Of a DNA stretch of 64,000 nt, positions 34,664-47,372 are shown piece by piece (the stretch's first letter is position 1; each line of letters starts with the position of its first letter). Both the position numbers and the translations under genes were made by a program. The stretch comes from Allodiplogaster sudhausi (Eukaryota; Nematoda; Chromadorea; Rhabditida; Diplogasteridae). The DNA is taken from assembly GCA_945643635.1 (NCBI GenBank), contig CALZFC010000284.1, positions 996,001 through 1,060,000 of the forward strand. The letters are read 5' to 3'. The notes below the pieces were generated by a model. The model was not told the origin of the DNA and did not search any database. It was given only the letters and a program-made list of their open reading frames with translations.

Positions 34664-35475
34664 AATTCACTTCTCTGAATCCTCTGCTAGCCTCCATTCC
34701 GATTTCCCTTTACTATTTAACCATCTGCTGAAATTAACGCAAAAGGAATATCATCTCGTCCGTAGAAAGGCTAAAGTAGTTTGATTCATGCGGAAGATGA
34801 GAACCTTCGAGCGCGTCACGTAAAGAGATCTTCTCTGCGTCGCTGCTGAAAGTGCACAAGCCAACCGCTCTGTGCCTTTGGTCCTCGATTCTTACGAGAA
34901 ATGTAGATTCTTTCGGGATTTAATTCTGTAGTACTAATCATCAATGCAATTTTCCCTACATGATCGACCAGAATATATTGCCCACATAATGAATATTCAC
35001 TTGATAGCATCCCCCCGCAAATCGATTCTTTATCATTTGTTAGTGTATCCTCACAATTAACGCAACAAATATTTATCGAAAACATTAATTTAAAACAAAT
35101 GCCAATAAATCAAGTCAACAAGGCCGGAATTAAATCCACAGCATGTATTGGGACAGCACTATTCCGTGCTTGTTAAACAATCACTTAATGTGGAAGTTAA
35201 CTACTGAACACAACAGCATAACAACATCTTGGACGATTCACTTCTGTCGTCGTTCACAGCAGTTCAGCTCGTTAGGTAAGTGTTACGACAATTGAAAAAA
35301 GATAACAAGTGTGTTTTTCTCTGAACGGTAGAAAGCAATGAAACAGGAAACAGTGCTTGTGTACGTTACTCGTAACAACGCAAGAAATCAACATGAGAGA
35401 GCTGGCGGGAGTGCAAATCTATTAATCGAAGTCATAAGAGAGAGGAGGAAGGGAGTGGAGAGAGGAATGAGCAGT
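32320..35475. other. 3.2-kb spacer rich in GA/CT microsatellites
   Basis: Arrays lie at about 32330-32420, 32778-32825, 33243-33312, 33455-33492, 33850-34060, 34375-34400 and 34540-34662. The only non-repetitive frame of note is minus-strand 34816-35085. The region includes the promoter of the calponin-homology gene and the 3' flank of La. No gene recognised with confidence. Confidence 0.6.
34816..35085 (-). CDS. Unsupported 89-codon open frame
   Basis: Single open frame starting MFSINICCVNCEDTLTND and ending RREDLFT. It contains two nearby Cys (CCVNC) and is free of repeats, unlike the surrounding DNA. I see no domain, no clear splice neighbours and no promoter. It could be an exon of an unrecognised gene or chance. 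Confidence 0.2.
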   Translation of the reverse strand: MFSINICCVNCEDTLTNDKESICGGMLSSEYSLCGQYILVDHVGKIALMISTTELNPERIYISRKNRGPKAQSGWLVHFQQRRREDLFT

Positions 35476-37766
35476 CTACTCATCGTCATCCTTGAAGACC
35501 TTCCTGACCGGCCGGCCCGTCTCCGCATCTCCTCCTCCATCATGCTTCCGCTTCTCCCCTCCACGTCCGCCTCCCCTTCCGCCTCGTCCCCCGCGTCCTC
35601 CTCTCCCGCCGCGTCCACCTCGGCCTACGAATACAGCACGGTTATCTTATGTGATCTGTTTGCAAGCTACAATAACAAAAAGGAAAGACATTCGCTTGAA
35701 AAAAGAGAAGTGAAAAGAACCTCCTCGAACACCGCCGCCCCTCTGCCTCATCTGGTCGAAGCGATTCTGTTTCGAGACGCTGAATTCAGTCCAGTACTTC
35801 TCTTCCTCCTCGCCTTCAAGGAGTCGGGCCTGAAATCGAGGAATGGGGTGCATCCCTTCCAAACAAGGAGAGGAAGCAGTCTTGCCACTTCACGATCACA
35901 TTCAAATCCAAGAGATCTATGATACCTCCAGCTTCTCGTCTCCCATCTTCAGCTCAGCGCCATCCGCGGTTGCCTTCTCAAGCGCGTCCTTGGCGCAGTT
36001 CTCTTCTCCCTGCAAGGACTCACTTCATTTGCTATTCTAATCCAAAAAAGGTCCAAATCATGACACATTGTTAAAAGGATTGATAACTAGTGGATAAACT
36101 CCAACCTGGAATCTGATCTGTGCCTCGCTGCTTCCGCTCTCGTGGATGACGTAGCCGACGGTTCCGAACTGGTTGAAGGTCTCCTTTATCTGAATAAGAT
36201 GTAAAGTTGTATCTCACATCCAACGAATCATAAACAGAAAAAGGCAAGGAACCTCCGTGTAGGTGCTCTCAGGCTTGATGCCAGTGACGACGAGAACTTG
36301 GCCCTTGTTGTAGTGGACTTTCACCTTCATCTTCTCGCTCATCTCAAGGAACCAGTATTCAGTTGAAGAAATACATTCAAAAGAAGTATCATGACAAATC
36401 TTATCGGTGTGATTTTGAACACAAAACGACTGTACAATCTCACCAAAAGCATCAACACAATGAAAGTATTGTTGAATATATTTCAGTTGTGTCTCAGTGT
36501 TCTAAATCATTACTTCAACCCAGATTCCTCAGAAATGCCCCGATTGTTACCTCCTCAGCCTTCTTGGCTGCTTTGACAGCCTTCTCGGCATCTCTGCGTT
36601 CCTTGGTCTCCTTGTTCTTAGCCAGCCAGTAGTCGTCTTGCATCATCTTCAACAGCTCGGTCTCGCCAAACTTGACGTCGCTCTTCTGCGCGGCTTCCGC
36701 CTCCTCGCGAGTCTTGTATGTCACGAACACTGATCCCTGCAGGCAACGTCACCAATTGCATCATCTTTCAACTCGAAAGAGAAACACTAATCTGCCAAAT
36801 AGAAAAAATTAAGGAAAATTGACATAATAAATCAAATCAGGCGAATAATGAATACCACTTCAATTTGATTTGAATGCTCAGAAAATATTTACGAGCCTTG
36901 AATTGTCTGTCAGGCTTAAGCCGCCGCATGAGGACGTTCTCGGTTGCACCAAATTGAGTAGCGAACTTCATGATCTCATCCAAGGTTGTTGACTGAGGGA
37001 ATCCCTTCTGCAACCAACAAGCGATCCTCATTCGTGTCACTTCTTCTTCTCTCATTAGAAGCATTGCATTGCATGAACAAGTCACTGCTATTGACCACTA
37101 CTGTGGAATTCAACTTTGCTCCCCAAATAGAGGGAATAAAGAGAGGAGTAACAATGAATCCACCATGTACACAGTCCTATGCTTGATCTTCTGCCAGTAT
37201 TCGAGCGAGTTCTCTGGCAGCGAGTTGCTTATGTTGCGGCGAATCTTGGTTTTGTCTTCGGAGAGCGAGATGATATCAGAAGGAAGAGAAGCGACGGCAG
37301 CTGAGATCTTCTCCTTGTCATCACAAAGCTGCTTCAGACGGTTGAAGGTAAGAAGAGTCTCGATCGACACCCCTGCAAACCATGCATTCCAACATATACT
37401 CTTGCTGCTTTATGTCACTTCAGTTGAAAAAGCTACTTCACAAAAAAAAATAATTGTACTCACTATATTAATGGCACTATCATTTTATCCGAGATTCTTC
37501 GAATAAACAAGATGAACTAACATCCTTCATCCGCCTTTATCTTCTCCTGGAGGAACTTGTCTCGCGGGAGGTTGATGTTGCCAAAGTAGTACTGCAACCA
37601 TCACAATAGAAGATGTAGAGTGTTCAACCTTACATTCCATGCATAACTGATGGTAAAATGGTAAGCAAACCTCCAGTTGGGAGACAATCTTCTCAGCCAG
37701 AGGGTCTTTCGCTTCGGGGGCAGCGGTCGAGCCAGCTCCATTTTCAACGTTCTCAGACTCCGTCAT
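35476..37766 (-). CDS. La ribonucleoprotein (SSB/La autoantigen homologue)
   Basis: Ten exons: 37671-37766 (ATG 37766), 37522-37591, 37164-37372, 36897-37007, 36551-36736, 36253-36342, 36106-36189, 35926-36009, 35721-35829 and 35476-35624. They give 395 residues with phases closing. The La motif comes first (EKIVSQLEYYFGNINLPRDK, then GWVSIETLLTFNRLKQL). RRM1 follows (VYMKGFPQSTTLDEIM, then GSVFVTYKTREEAEAA), then a charged linker and a second RRM-like domain (VLVVTGIKPESTYTEIKETF, then QIRFQGEENCAKDALEKA). An RGG repeat tail and a basic KRKH stretch near the C-terminus suggest nuclear localisation. La binds the 3' oligo(U) of new Pol III transcripts. Intron 4 appears to use a GC donor (AAG|GCTCGT). 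TTTTTGTAG one base before the ATG is a likely trans-splice acceptor. Confidence 0.95.
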
Positions 37767-38459
37767 TCTACAAAAAGTGGAATAAATTTCTGGAAAAACA
37801 CAAAACCAAACCATAAACGCTTCACATAAACTCGTAGAAATCATGCAAATTTCGAAAAATTTCTCAAGCGAGTATTCTCACAATGCACCAAAAGCTTCAT
37901 AAATGCAACAGAATGTTTGCTTAAACTGAAATAGAGGAACACTGCGTTCTAGCCTTCGGAGATTAAATGTATTGTATATTATATACTAATGTCAAAATAT
38001 GATAAATTTAGCTTAGGAAATGGTGATTACAGAAATTTCCGGGCCGTACTGACGATTCTATAAGAGTGAATAGTGAAGCTCAGCAATTGTAAATATCCTC
38101 ACTTTATACAGTATGCTTGTAATCTGCTGAAAACCTTTTGAACTATAATATTCATGCTCTCTCTCTATTTCTCGATCACCAGCACATATCGTCTTCACTC
38201 CTGGTAGATGCTTGATCTTTGAGAAATGATTGTAGATATCGCAGTAGTGCATCGACAACTAAACAATTCCAAGACTTGAGAGCCATTATAAAAGAATCTC
38301 ATAGGGTTCATAAGGGTGTAGACGAAGGTGATTGGTATATCGATATACCTACTAGGCAAAACGCTGTGCATATCTGACAACGATGAGAGGGAAAAGAACA
38401 TTCGGTTAGGGAGATTGGGAGAGGGAGAGAGAGCGGGAGAGACAGAAAGGGAGAAAGAA

Positions 38460-38490
<31 letters not shown>

Positions 38491-38727
38491 AATTGAGAGA
38501 GAGAGAGAGAGAGAGAAAAGAGAGAGAGAGGTGAAGCGATTGTAAAAGTGATGAGAGCCAAGAGGAGGCACAGAGCAGAGGACCAGCTGGCGGCCCCTCC
38601 GGGCAGCACACTGGCATCGATTCTTCCCAGACGCCGCTTTGGCTGCCGAAGCGACTCGCTGAATTTGGCAGAGAGCCAAGGATTCTGTTCTCCGTCTTAA
38701 CGGCTCTGCCCACTGATTCCTCTCGAA
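37767..38727. promoter_or_regulatory. Divergent promoter region, La (-) and CIB-like gene (+)
   Basis: AT-rich near La, with a (GA)n array at 38410-38532. No coding exon was recognised; the Ser/Leu-rich minus-strand frames are repeat products. Confidence 0.5.
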
Positions 38728-38849
38728 ATGGGCCAGGCTGGCAGCTCGCTCACTGATCTGAATGTCTTCTCCAAGGGAGGAGTCTTCACCAGGGAACAAC
38801 TCGATGAGTATCAGGTTTGTCAGATCTGTTTAGAGCCAGACATAGAAGA

Positions 38850-38882
<33 letters not shown>

Positions 38883-38883
38883 T

Positions 38884-38928
<45 letters not shown>

Positions 38929-38956
38929 TGAAAGAAGGATAGCGAGAAAGAAGGAT

Positions 38957-39011
<55 letters not shown>

Positions 39012-39034
39012 GAGCGAGAGAGAGAGCTCTACAA

Positions 39035-39072
<38 letters not shown>

Positions 39073-39173
39073 GTACAAAGACAGAGAGAGAGAGAGAGAG
39101 ACAGAGCTCTACAAAGACAGAGAGAGAGAGAGAGTCAGAGAGAGAGAGAGAGCGATGGTGAGAGAAGGATAGC

Positions 39174-39217
<44 letters not shown>

Positions 39218-39795
39218 AGAGTAAAACTGATAATGTAACTATTAGCATGAATTGAACCAGTAACTATTTGTTAAAGAAATGAATTCGCAGGATTGCACAT
39301 TCTTCACAAGAAAAGACATAATTCGTCTCTATCGCCGATTCTACGCGCTCAATCCACAAAAGGTAGCTTTTTTTATTTGTTTATGTTTTTTTTCAGTTGC
39401 ACAAACATTTCCAGTAAAGTTTGTTCCACTCAGGTGCCCACGAACATGCAAGGCAATCGCACTTCCATCGTTACTCTCAGCTTCGAGGAAGTCGAGAAGA
39501 TGCCAGAGTTGAAGGTTAGCTCCCTTACTCATTCTCTCTGCCTTTGTCCTTCTCTTCCTCTCCTTCTCTGCTCTCTCTCTCTCTCTCTGCAGGAGAATCC
39601 TCTCTCTCTCTCTCTCTCTCTCTGCAGGAGAATCCCTTCCGCCGTCGCATCTGCGACGTCTTCTCCGAAGATGGAAGGGGAAATCTGACCTTTGATGCCT
39701 TCCTGGACATGTTCTCAGTGCTCTCTGAGATGGCACCGCTTCAGCTCAAGCTCAGATACGCTTTCCGCATTTATGGTTAGATAGCAGTGAGATTA

Positions 39796-39827
<32 letters not shown>

Positions 39828-39954
39828 AGAAAAGAGAGAGAGAGACAGAGAGAAAGGCAGATATTACGGGAGTGGACGTTAAGAGCGACACGGAGGAATA
39901 AGTGAGAAGATAGATGGCATGAGAGTCCGCCTAGCCGAGTTCATTGTACGAGAG

Positions 39955-40001
<47 letters not shown>

Positions 40002-40543
40002 CTGTTAGTTGCAAGTAAATGTGTTGACCTCTTTCCCTGTCAGATTTCGACAACGATGACTACCTCGCCCACGATGACCTGAGCAAGATGATCCGGAGTC
40101 TGACTCGGGACGAGTTGAGTGATGAGGAAGTCGAGTTTATCATCGAAAGGGTAAACAAATCACTCATACTATTACAGTAAGAACAGGCTCATCTGATTCC
40201 CATGAGAACAACAAAAACAGAAATAAAACAGCAAAACCGTATGAGGGCGTCGTGCCGACAAGATCAATTAACGAAGCGAGAAAAAAAAGATAACGCGAGA
40301 AACAAATTACCACAGTAACGAAATACAGCTACTTTTTTACAAGCGAAAACTTCGAGAACAATACCTATCTATTAGAGACATAGAATGATTTGGGAAACAA
40401 CTGCAAGAAAAAAAAACCTCTGGTTGGTTTAGATAATCGAGGAGGCGGATTTGGACGGAGACGAGAAGATCTCGTATGCCGAGTTCGAGCACGTGGTCTC
40501 CCGCTCGCCCGACTTCATCCGCACCTTCCACATCCGCATCTGA
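38728..40543 (+). CDS. calm-1: Calcium- and integrin-binding protein (CIB/CALM-1 type)
   Basis: Six exons: 38728-38814, 39291-39362, 39434-39514, 39628-39775, 40044-40150 and 40433-40543. They give 201 residues. The protein is very close to C. elegans CALM-1 from memory: [40 protein letters not shown] and the end [22 protein letters not shown] at the start fits the N-myristoylation consensus. Two calcium-binding EF-hand loops are seen, [12 protein letters not shown] and [12 protein letters not shown]. The first two EF-hands are degenerate, as usual for CIBs. CIBs bind integrin tails, kinases and TMC channels. Intron 1 is a 476-nt GA-rich minisatellite. The acceptor of exon 4 is present twice. 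The stop lies 11 bp from the stop of the converging stomatin-like gene. Confidence 0.93.
38840..39230 (+). repeat. Compound (GA)n minisatellite in CIB intron 1
   Basis: GA arrays are separated by recurring spacers. AGCTCTACAAAGACAGAG-type units occur at about 39025, 39068 and 39105, and GAAGGATAGCGAGA-type units at about 38932, 38950 and 39163. Reads as a higher-order tandem array. Confidence 0.9.
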
Positions 40544-40554
40544 TCTCCTCTCTG

Positions 40555-42464
40555 CTACTCCCTCTTCGGCTGCTTCACCTTGTCATAGATGGCCATGGCC
40601 TGTGCCACCATGCCAGCCGGTTCGTTCAGCCCGGCCGGGATCACGACGGTGTTGCTGTCCTTGGCCAGTTTCCCGAATGCTTCCACGTAGCACTCTGCCA
40701 GTCTCAGTGCTGCAGCATGCTCTCCCTTTCCTTTCTCGAGTGCTTGTGCTATTCTCTCCACTGCCTTTGCTCTGGCTTCTGCTGCGAGTTGCACCGAAGC
40801 TGCCTCTCCTCGTGCCACGTTCACCTTAACCACTATTTACATTCTTTTGTTCCAATCCCTTTTACCCTTCTCAAATCAATAACCCAATATATACAGTTCA
40901 TCATTGCATTTCTTGCCAAAAAATACGGTAACCTTCTTAGAGCTTAAGTATTTACAGTACTTCCTTGATATACTTACTTACTTCTCTTTCTCGATTTGCT
41001 GCATTCATATACTGAGCATTAGTACTTTGAAAAGTGTTGAAAGTAATGCTTCGCTGACCAGCTCAGCCTCCATGGCCTCAGAAGCGAGAACTCGTGCGCG
41101 TTTCTCTCCCTCCGCTCGGTTGATCGAAGCTTCTCGCAGTCCCTCACTCTCCAGAATCGACGCACGCTTCCGTCTTTCTGCTTCCACCTAGAAAGTCTCT
41201 TTCTTCCCTTTTCTCACTCATGTCATTCTTAGGGTATCAATCTCTCCAAACTATCACTTAGTCTTTCAAATTCAGATTCTCTATGTTAAAAGCAACCGAA
41301 TGACTTCAACATGTTTAAAATTTTGCTTTGGCTTACTTTACTTGCCTTGAATGAGTTAATACAGTTACAATTCGCCTTATTTGTTATATGGTGCTTAAAG
41401 ATAAATATTTCTTAGTAACCTGCATCTGCATAGCTTCTTGAATCTTTGCAGGCATCGTCATGTCGCCTGTAAGATTACAAATATATCATTAAAACTGTGT
41501 AGTAAATATACCAAAGCAATGGGGAAATTGAGAATATATAACGAACGGATTTCATATCGCATGCACGTGATTCCCCACGGGTCGGCAGCCTTGTTGATAG
41601 ACTCGACAATCGACACATTCAACTGCTCGCGCTCCTTGAAAACCGTGTCCAGCGAGATCTTGCCGACCTGAACGACGAGAACATCCTTTTCTGCGTCGCT
41701 TATACAAAGTATCAGGAATGTTTATACATATATGCTATCACTAGCAAAAGTAAAATTACAGGGTTTCCGACAAAAAAAAACAAACGGATTGGGTAGAAAA
41801 GACAGAACCTCCGAACGCATGGTTGTCTGGGCGAGTTGAGAGACGGCAAACTCAGGATCATCAACACCATACGACGCCTTAATCACAGTTTCGTAGGAAA
41901 TGGGGCATGTGTCATGCGGTGACATGGGCAGACTTCTAGCAACTTCTTGTTAACATAAATCAGACCTTGTAAGGATCGAAAATCCGAAGATAGAGAACTC
42001 CATCCAGTTGCAACTGAACGTTGTCTAGGGTGATTGCGCCTTGCTGAGGGATTTCGATCGCTATTTCCTTCAGACTCTGCACGTACTTGATACGATCCAG
42101 AATGGGGATCAGGATGTTCAAGCCCTCAAATTTAATACATTTTTATGATTTGACCAAACAGCTGGAAATAGCTAAAGAGGAGAAAGATGGAAATCGCTTA
42201 CGGGTTCGAGAATCTTGTGGTACTTGCCCATGCGCTCGATGACCCAAGCTTCTTGCTGCGGAACGAAGTTAATGAACGTATTAGTCTGGACGCCTCGTGT
42301 AGAAACATAACTAAAGTGCTCCCTTTTAGTCAAACGTACACAAAATAAGGATTAAAAAAAAAACAAGGTATTCGGAGGAGCTCTTCGAACCTTTCAGCGA
42401 TAGAAGAAGCAGCAGAGAGACTGTTCCTCGTGAGAAAGCGCGTCCGTGACAGGGACGACAACAT
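40555..42464 (-). CDS. stl-1: Stomatin-like protein 2, mitochondrial SPFH protein
   Basis: Eight exons: 42391-42464 (ATG 42464), 42202-42310, 41966-42124, 41809-41877, 41547-41667, 41420-41466, 41059-41187 and 40555-40824. They give 325 residues, matching the family. The Ser/Arg-rich, acid-poor N-terminus fits a mitochondrial presequence. The SPFH domain follows: FINFVPQQEAWVIERMGKYH, NILIPILDRIKYVQSLKE, VLYLRIFDPYKASYGVDDPE, VSQLAQTTMRSE and DPWGITCMRYEIR. Then comes the coiled-coil VEAERRKRASILESEG and the C-terminal VAQAMAIYDKVKQ. STOML2 scaffolds cardiolipin-rich inner-membrane domains and the OMA1/YME1L proteases. The stop is 11 bp from the CIB stop, so the 3' UTRs must overlap. The gene diverges from WDR75. 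Confidence 0.95.
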
Positions 42465-43008
42465 CGTCTGAATTACGTTACAAATGCTGCTCGAACGATT
42501 GGCGAACCAGTTCCATATACTATAGACCATTCTACTGTTCAAGATCGCCTTGAATCTATTTAGATTTACACGCTCCACAGAATGAACAAACATGTCCGGA
42601 AAATTTATGTTGAAATAACCTGGGACAAAGCTAAAATAAACGAAATCTTACGAAACAGGGGAGGAAAGTACGGGAGGAACATCAGCAAGTGATACTGTTT
42701 CAAATCACTTTCAGCTGAATGTAAAACACCAGTAATCTAAAAGACGTACATATCGTATTTGAGATGTCGGATGCACACTGAATCTTCCTTCCGTATTTTT
42801 AGATTCGTTTTAAATTAGTTTGATGTTTTGTCTCATACTCCCGATAGTATAATTATTGTGTTAGGTAGATTGGAGGAAAATGCCTATATTTGGCGGGTGC
42901 TTTTCAAAGAGTTCTTGTAGACGTAATATTCTGCGTGTGAGAATAGGCGCTTAGGTTTTTGCAGATTGTTTTTGAACGTGTGGAATAACATCTGGGTTTG
43001 GTCGTCCC
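42465..43008. promoter_or_regulatory. Divergent promoter region, stomatin-like 2 (-) and WDR75 (+)
   Basis: 544 bp, AT-rich, between two opposite start codons. No repeat array and no recognisable factor site. Confidence 0.5.
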
Positions 43009-46000
43009 ATGACCGTCGGCAAGCCGGATGTCAAGGTTCGTTGTTTCATTCCTTTCTTTAACATGCATTGATTTTGATTTTAAGTTGTATTTTCTCTTTA
43101 AAGACATTCTCTACCGCTTTTCTTAATTCAGGCGGCTCTGAAATGGGTGGAATCTCCTGTTCGAGGTGTCAACATCCACAGTGTCGTGTTCAATCCTGAC
43201 AACAGGTAATCTTAGGGTGTTTCAATTTGCTTTCCGCGCCATCAGTAATAGTTTCTGAAATTGTTAAAAATCATTCATTGGAATACTGAACGTAAACTTT
43301 TTTTTTAATTAAAGAAAAAAATGAAACTTTAATTTTGCAGCATTGTCGCAGCATGTTCGAAAAAGGAGTGCTTGCTATTCGATGCGGAGAGCGGAGCGCA
43401 GCTTTGTTTCGTTGAGCAGAAGTCACCTCTCGTTGGCTGTTTTTTCAAGTCGAATACTGAGGTGCGGCTTGGGGGATATTTAATAGACTAGTCTGAGCTT
43501 TTCCTGATTCTCAGCTATATTCTCTTGTTTACGACATCACTTGGTTGCGATGTTTGAAGTGTTCTTGTTTTATTGTCGTGATGATTGTGACGATTTGTCT
43601 TTGTTTTTGCAGTTGGCAACGGTAGTATCAGAGGGAGAACTCCTGGTTTGGTCGATTGAAGATGTTCTTCCTTCCCAAATAGTCTCCTATAACCTTCCTG
43701 CTAAGCCACTCTTTGCTTTTCCCGGAGGCTCAATTGGTTCACTTTTGTGTTCGCTTTTGTTTTGATTATATGGAAACATTCATTATCTACGATTATATTA
43801 AAGGAGAAGGCGTTGTGATTACTTCTCCGATGTCTCCCAAGAAGGGGAAGAAGGAGAGCGAGAAATCTTCGTTATCGCTACAAGTAAGCTCTATTCTATA
43901 GCTGTTTATTGCACTGTTTGCACTGCAATTTTTTATGCATGATTTTATTATGATAAGTTGAATAGGTTTTATTTCAGAATGAAATATGTACGCTGAAGAT
44001 GCAATTATTCGTGCATGCACTATTTTCAGTTGATCAAAGAAAACGGTGAGCTGAAGAAGCTTTCCGTTCTGCCTGCGAATTCCTCACCGGATTCCGTTGC
44101 TGTCTCGACGGACCTTGTTGCACTTTGCGATGGAAAACATCTGAAAATCGTTGCTCGTTCTCCTGATGCCAAGGTTACTTTAATTGCGTGGCAAAAGAGT
44201 ATTGGATATGTTCATAAGACAGTGTGACAAGCTCCCTAAAGTCATGGAGGAAGTGAATGATCTTCAGGAAAAAAGTGAAGATTTCTTCAGGTGAAGTCGA
44301 GTGAGTTCCTGACGAAGCGTTTCATAGATTATCTCGGGGCGATAAATGAGTTGAACATTTTCGAGACGGTGGATGCGAGGGGGGATACTGTAGCAGCTTC
44401 CCTCACGATGGGTTGCACTTTCATTTGGTGCGTTCTTCTTTATCTTATTTTTATTTTATTTGGATTAGATATCAGCACTGAATTGATATGAGAACAAGAA
44501 GACGGATTTGCAAGCGAAAATACATTTGCTGAATTACCTGTTATGTGATGTCTAATCAATTTTCTCCCTTATTTAAGGCGCGATGTCCTGAAAGTTGGAA
44601 TTGAACGTGAGCAACAAGTTAGATTCAAGTCATTTTTCCCCCTTTATATGGACATAAAAGAGTTGATCTTTTGCCTTTAGTTTGATACTATAACTTGATG
44701 ATAATGTTGAATTGTGTGAATGTAATAGCTGGAAACGCTTTCCGTTGCAGTTCGTGCACTGGCACAAGGCGGCGCCCTCTGTCGGCCTTTCGCCAGCCGG
44801 CGGCCTCTTCTCTGCTGGTGGCGAGTGTTGTCTGGCCAAGTGGAATCTCTCCGACCGCCGGCCCTTCTTCCTTCCCCGTCTCCACGCTCCCATTCGAAGA
44901 CTTGTTCTGGCGCCAGACGACGCTGCCAGAGTCGCACTCCTGCTTGGTCTCTCTCTTTCTCTCTCTCTCTCTCTCCCTCTCTCCCTCTTTCATCTAATCT
45001 GTATGCTGATTCTGTTCTCATTCCTACAGAGATATCCTCGTAGATGTATCCTCCTTCACGTCCTCTCCCTTGCAGAAGACAACAGCGTGGTGATCGTGCA
45101 CTCTGCTAGCATGACCGTGGAGAGTCGCATCGTCTGCGTGGCTCGTACCGACCGAATGTGCAGTGCCAATATGGAGAGAGCAAAGGGAGAACATCCGCTG
45201 CCTTCCTCTTCCCTCCAACCTCCCCCTCTCCCTCTCCTATGCCACGACCTTTCCCAGACTGCATTCGTAGTGGCTTCCGCGAGACCCGGCTGGATTCAGT
45301 GGCTCGATCCCATTGCATCTTCTGCTCCTATCATGGTTAGACTAGTGTTCAACGGTTTCGTAGTCTAATTCAAGGCTAACGTTTCCTAAAGATGAGTGAA
45401 TTTTTCGGTTTCAAAGAGAATGTATACGATAAATTTGAAGATCTATTAGCCTTATTTAAAGCTGAAAAAAACATGAAAATTAATGAGAACTGCTTATAGG
45501 TCGACATCAGCTTGGAGAACACGGTGGATGCGGATAATCTATTGAATAAAGTGAGGCAGACCTACCACAGAGTAACCCAGGCCTGCTTCTCCTTCGAACA
45601 CGTCCTAACTGTGGAGAGAGGAGAGGGAAGAACAATTGGAGAGGAGAGCGAGGAAGAGGCACAGTCAAGAGTAAGAATCTGGAAGAGAAACAAGCAGAAG
45701 ACTGCGCTCTCTCTCGAACACACAGTGGTTTGTTTCACTCATTTTTATTAGTCTTCCTAATTGGAATTGATTTTTTTTTTTTGCAAAGTGTCCTGGTGTA
45801 CATTGCGATTTCACAGTGGCTTAGGAAGTATTTGAATGATTGGATTTGAGCACGTTCCTGGAAAGATTGAATACGTCGCATGCCCTCCCTTCACTGGCCG
45901 CCAGCCTCTCCTTGCAATCATCGATGATAAGGGAGTCGGGTCCATCATTGAGAAGGGAAAGTCTCAGCAATGGCACTCTGATCCTTCGAGGTTCTCATTT

Positions 46001-46596
46001 CGCACCCCCTCTCTTCCCTTACAATTACCTTTTTTGGTTTTCAGAATAATTAAAGCAGATAAAATTTCCATTTGCCACGGGTATCATCAGAATAAAATAA
46101 TCAAAATTTCAGAGTTTCTGACATTAGTGTTTAATAAAATATAATTGAGAGCTTTCTCATGGAAGTCAGCGCCGTGCCGCGCGGCGAGCAGCCTCTCCAT
46201 CAGCGGAGCTCTGGCTGCGGCCTACCAAGTGACTGACACGACAGACTCCGTCGTCGTCTGGTGTCTCGAGACGGTTCGAGCTGGGCTATACATAATTTAT
46301 TAGCAATCTTTTCTTTCATCATTTATCTTTCTATCTTTGATCAGAAGAGAACAATAACAATATTCCGTGTTACTGTTACGAAATGTGGAAAACGATTAAT
46401 ATGTGGGTTTGTCTGGCCTTTCTTGTTTCCAGCGAATATGACATTCAGCGTCGCATTCTGGGAGTGTTGGAAGTGGACGGCCAAGTGAGATCTCTCGGCT
46501 GGTGCAACGAATCCAACAATGTCCTCGTTGCTGCCACCAGCACTGCCATCTATGCATGGACTACGCACTCATTGAGTCTTAGGTCAGCCAGAGAGT

Positions 46597-46631
<35 letters not shown>

Positions 46632-47372
46632 CCAAGAGAAGAAGGGAAAGAGACAGAGGGAGGGGGGAGGGAGAACTGGTGATGACAAAAAAGAGTGGAA
46701 AGATGGCGGCTGTGATCATTGTAGATGGCGTATAAACGAGGCTTGCTGGGCTCAGACATTACCGCGTCTCATCGTTTGGAAGGAACATCAAGGTAAATCG
46801 CTTTCATCTTATCTTTTTTATCGGTAAGATGTATAATGTATAGCTTGATTATGAAATAAGTGTTGCGCTTTGAGTGTTGTTGCTGTGCCCCCTGACCGGC
46901 CGCCCTCTCTCTCGCTTCTCCACTAAGGGAGTCATCCGAAATACCCTCGCCTTCCAAGGAAACACAACCGACCGAGACATCTCTGAGCAGCCAAAGACGG
47001 CTGAAGAAGTGCTCGTTCAGTACGAGGATGGGGTCAGTTCTCCTTGCTGTTGATATTATACTCTTTTACATGCTATGTCAAAGCAAATTGCAGACCTTGT
47101 CGGTGCTGGTGAAGGAAGAGCGTGCGGCTCTTCTGTTCCGCAGCAACGGGGGCGGTGGCCTTCTCCCCCGCGCCCGTTCGGCCTCCATCTCGATGTCCCC
47201 CCAGAAGGAGGCCACCAAGAAGACGCCGGCGGCCACTCCGCGCCCTCAGCTCGCGCCCAAACCAGCCCTGGCCGCCCTGAAGGAGCCCGCCTACATGCTC
47301 CCTGCCATCAACCACATCGCACCCGCATTCATCCGGTCTTGTCTACTCCCCCTTCCACTGAAGACTGACTGA
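43009..47372 (+). CDS. WDR75/UTP17-type WD40 protein of the small-subunit processome
   Basis: About 17 exons: 43009-43035, 43132-43205, 43341-43461, 43613-43736, 43804-43883, 44030-44173, 44291-44427, 44578-44617, 44751-44946, 45076-45335, 45500-45724, 45851-45990, 46150-46273, 46449-46582, 46756-46792, about 46875-47032 and 47094-47372, for about 766 residues. Family resemblance to WDR75 is spread along the length. FVHWHKAAPSVGLSPAGG with LFSAGGECCLAKWNL matches the LHWHHD WD repeat, followed by FFLPRLHAPI. Further matches are SVVVWCLET with VDGQVRSLGWCNESN, and the C-terminal LPAINHIAPAFIRSCLL. WDR75 belongs to the t-UTP subcomplex for rRNA transcription and 18S processing. Phase does not close between 46792 and 46875, so one of those two exons is misdrawn; the rest is consistent. 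Confidence 0.85.
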
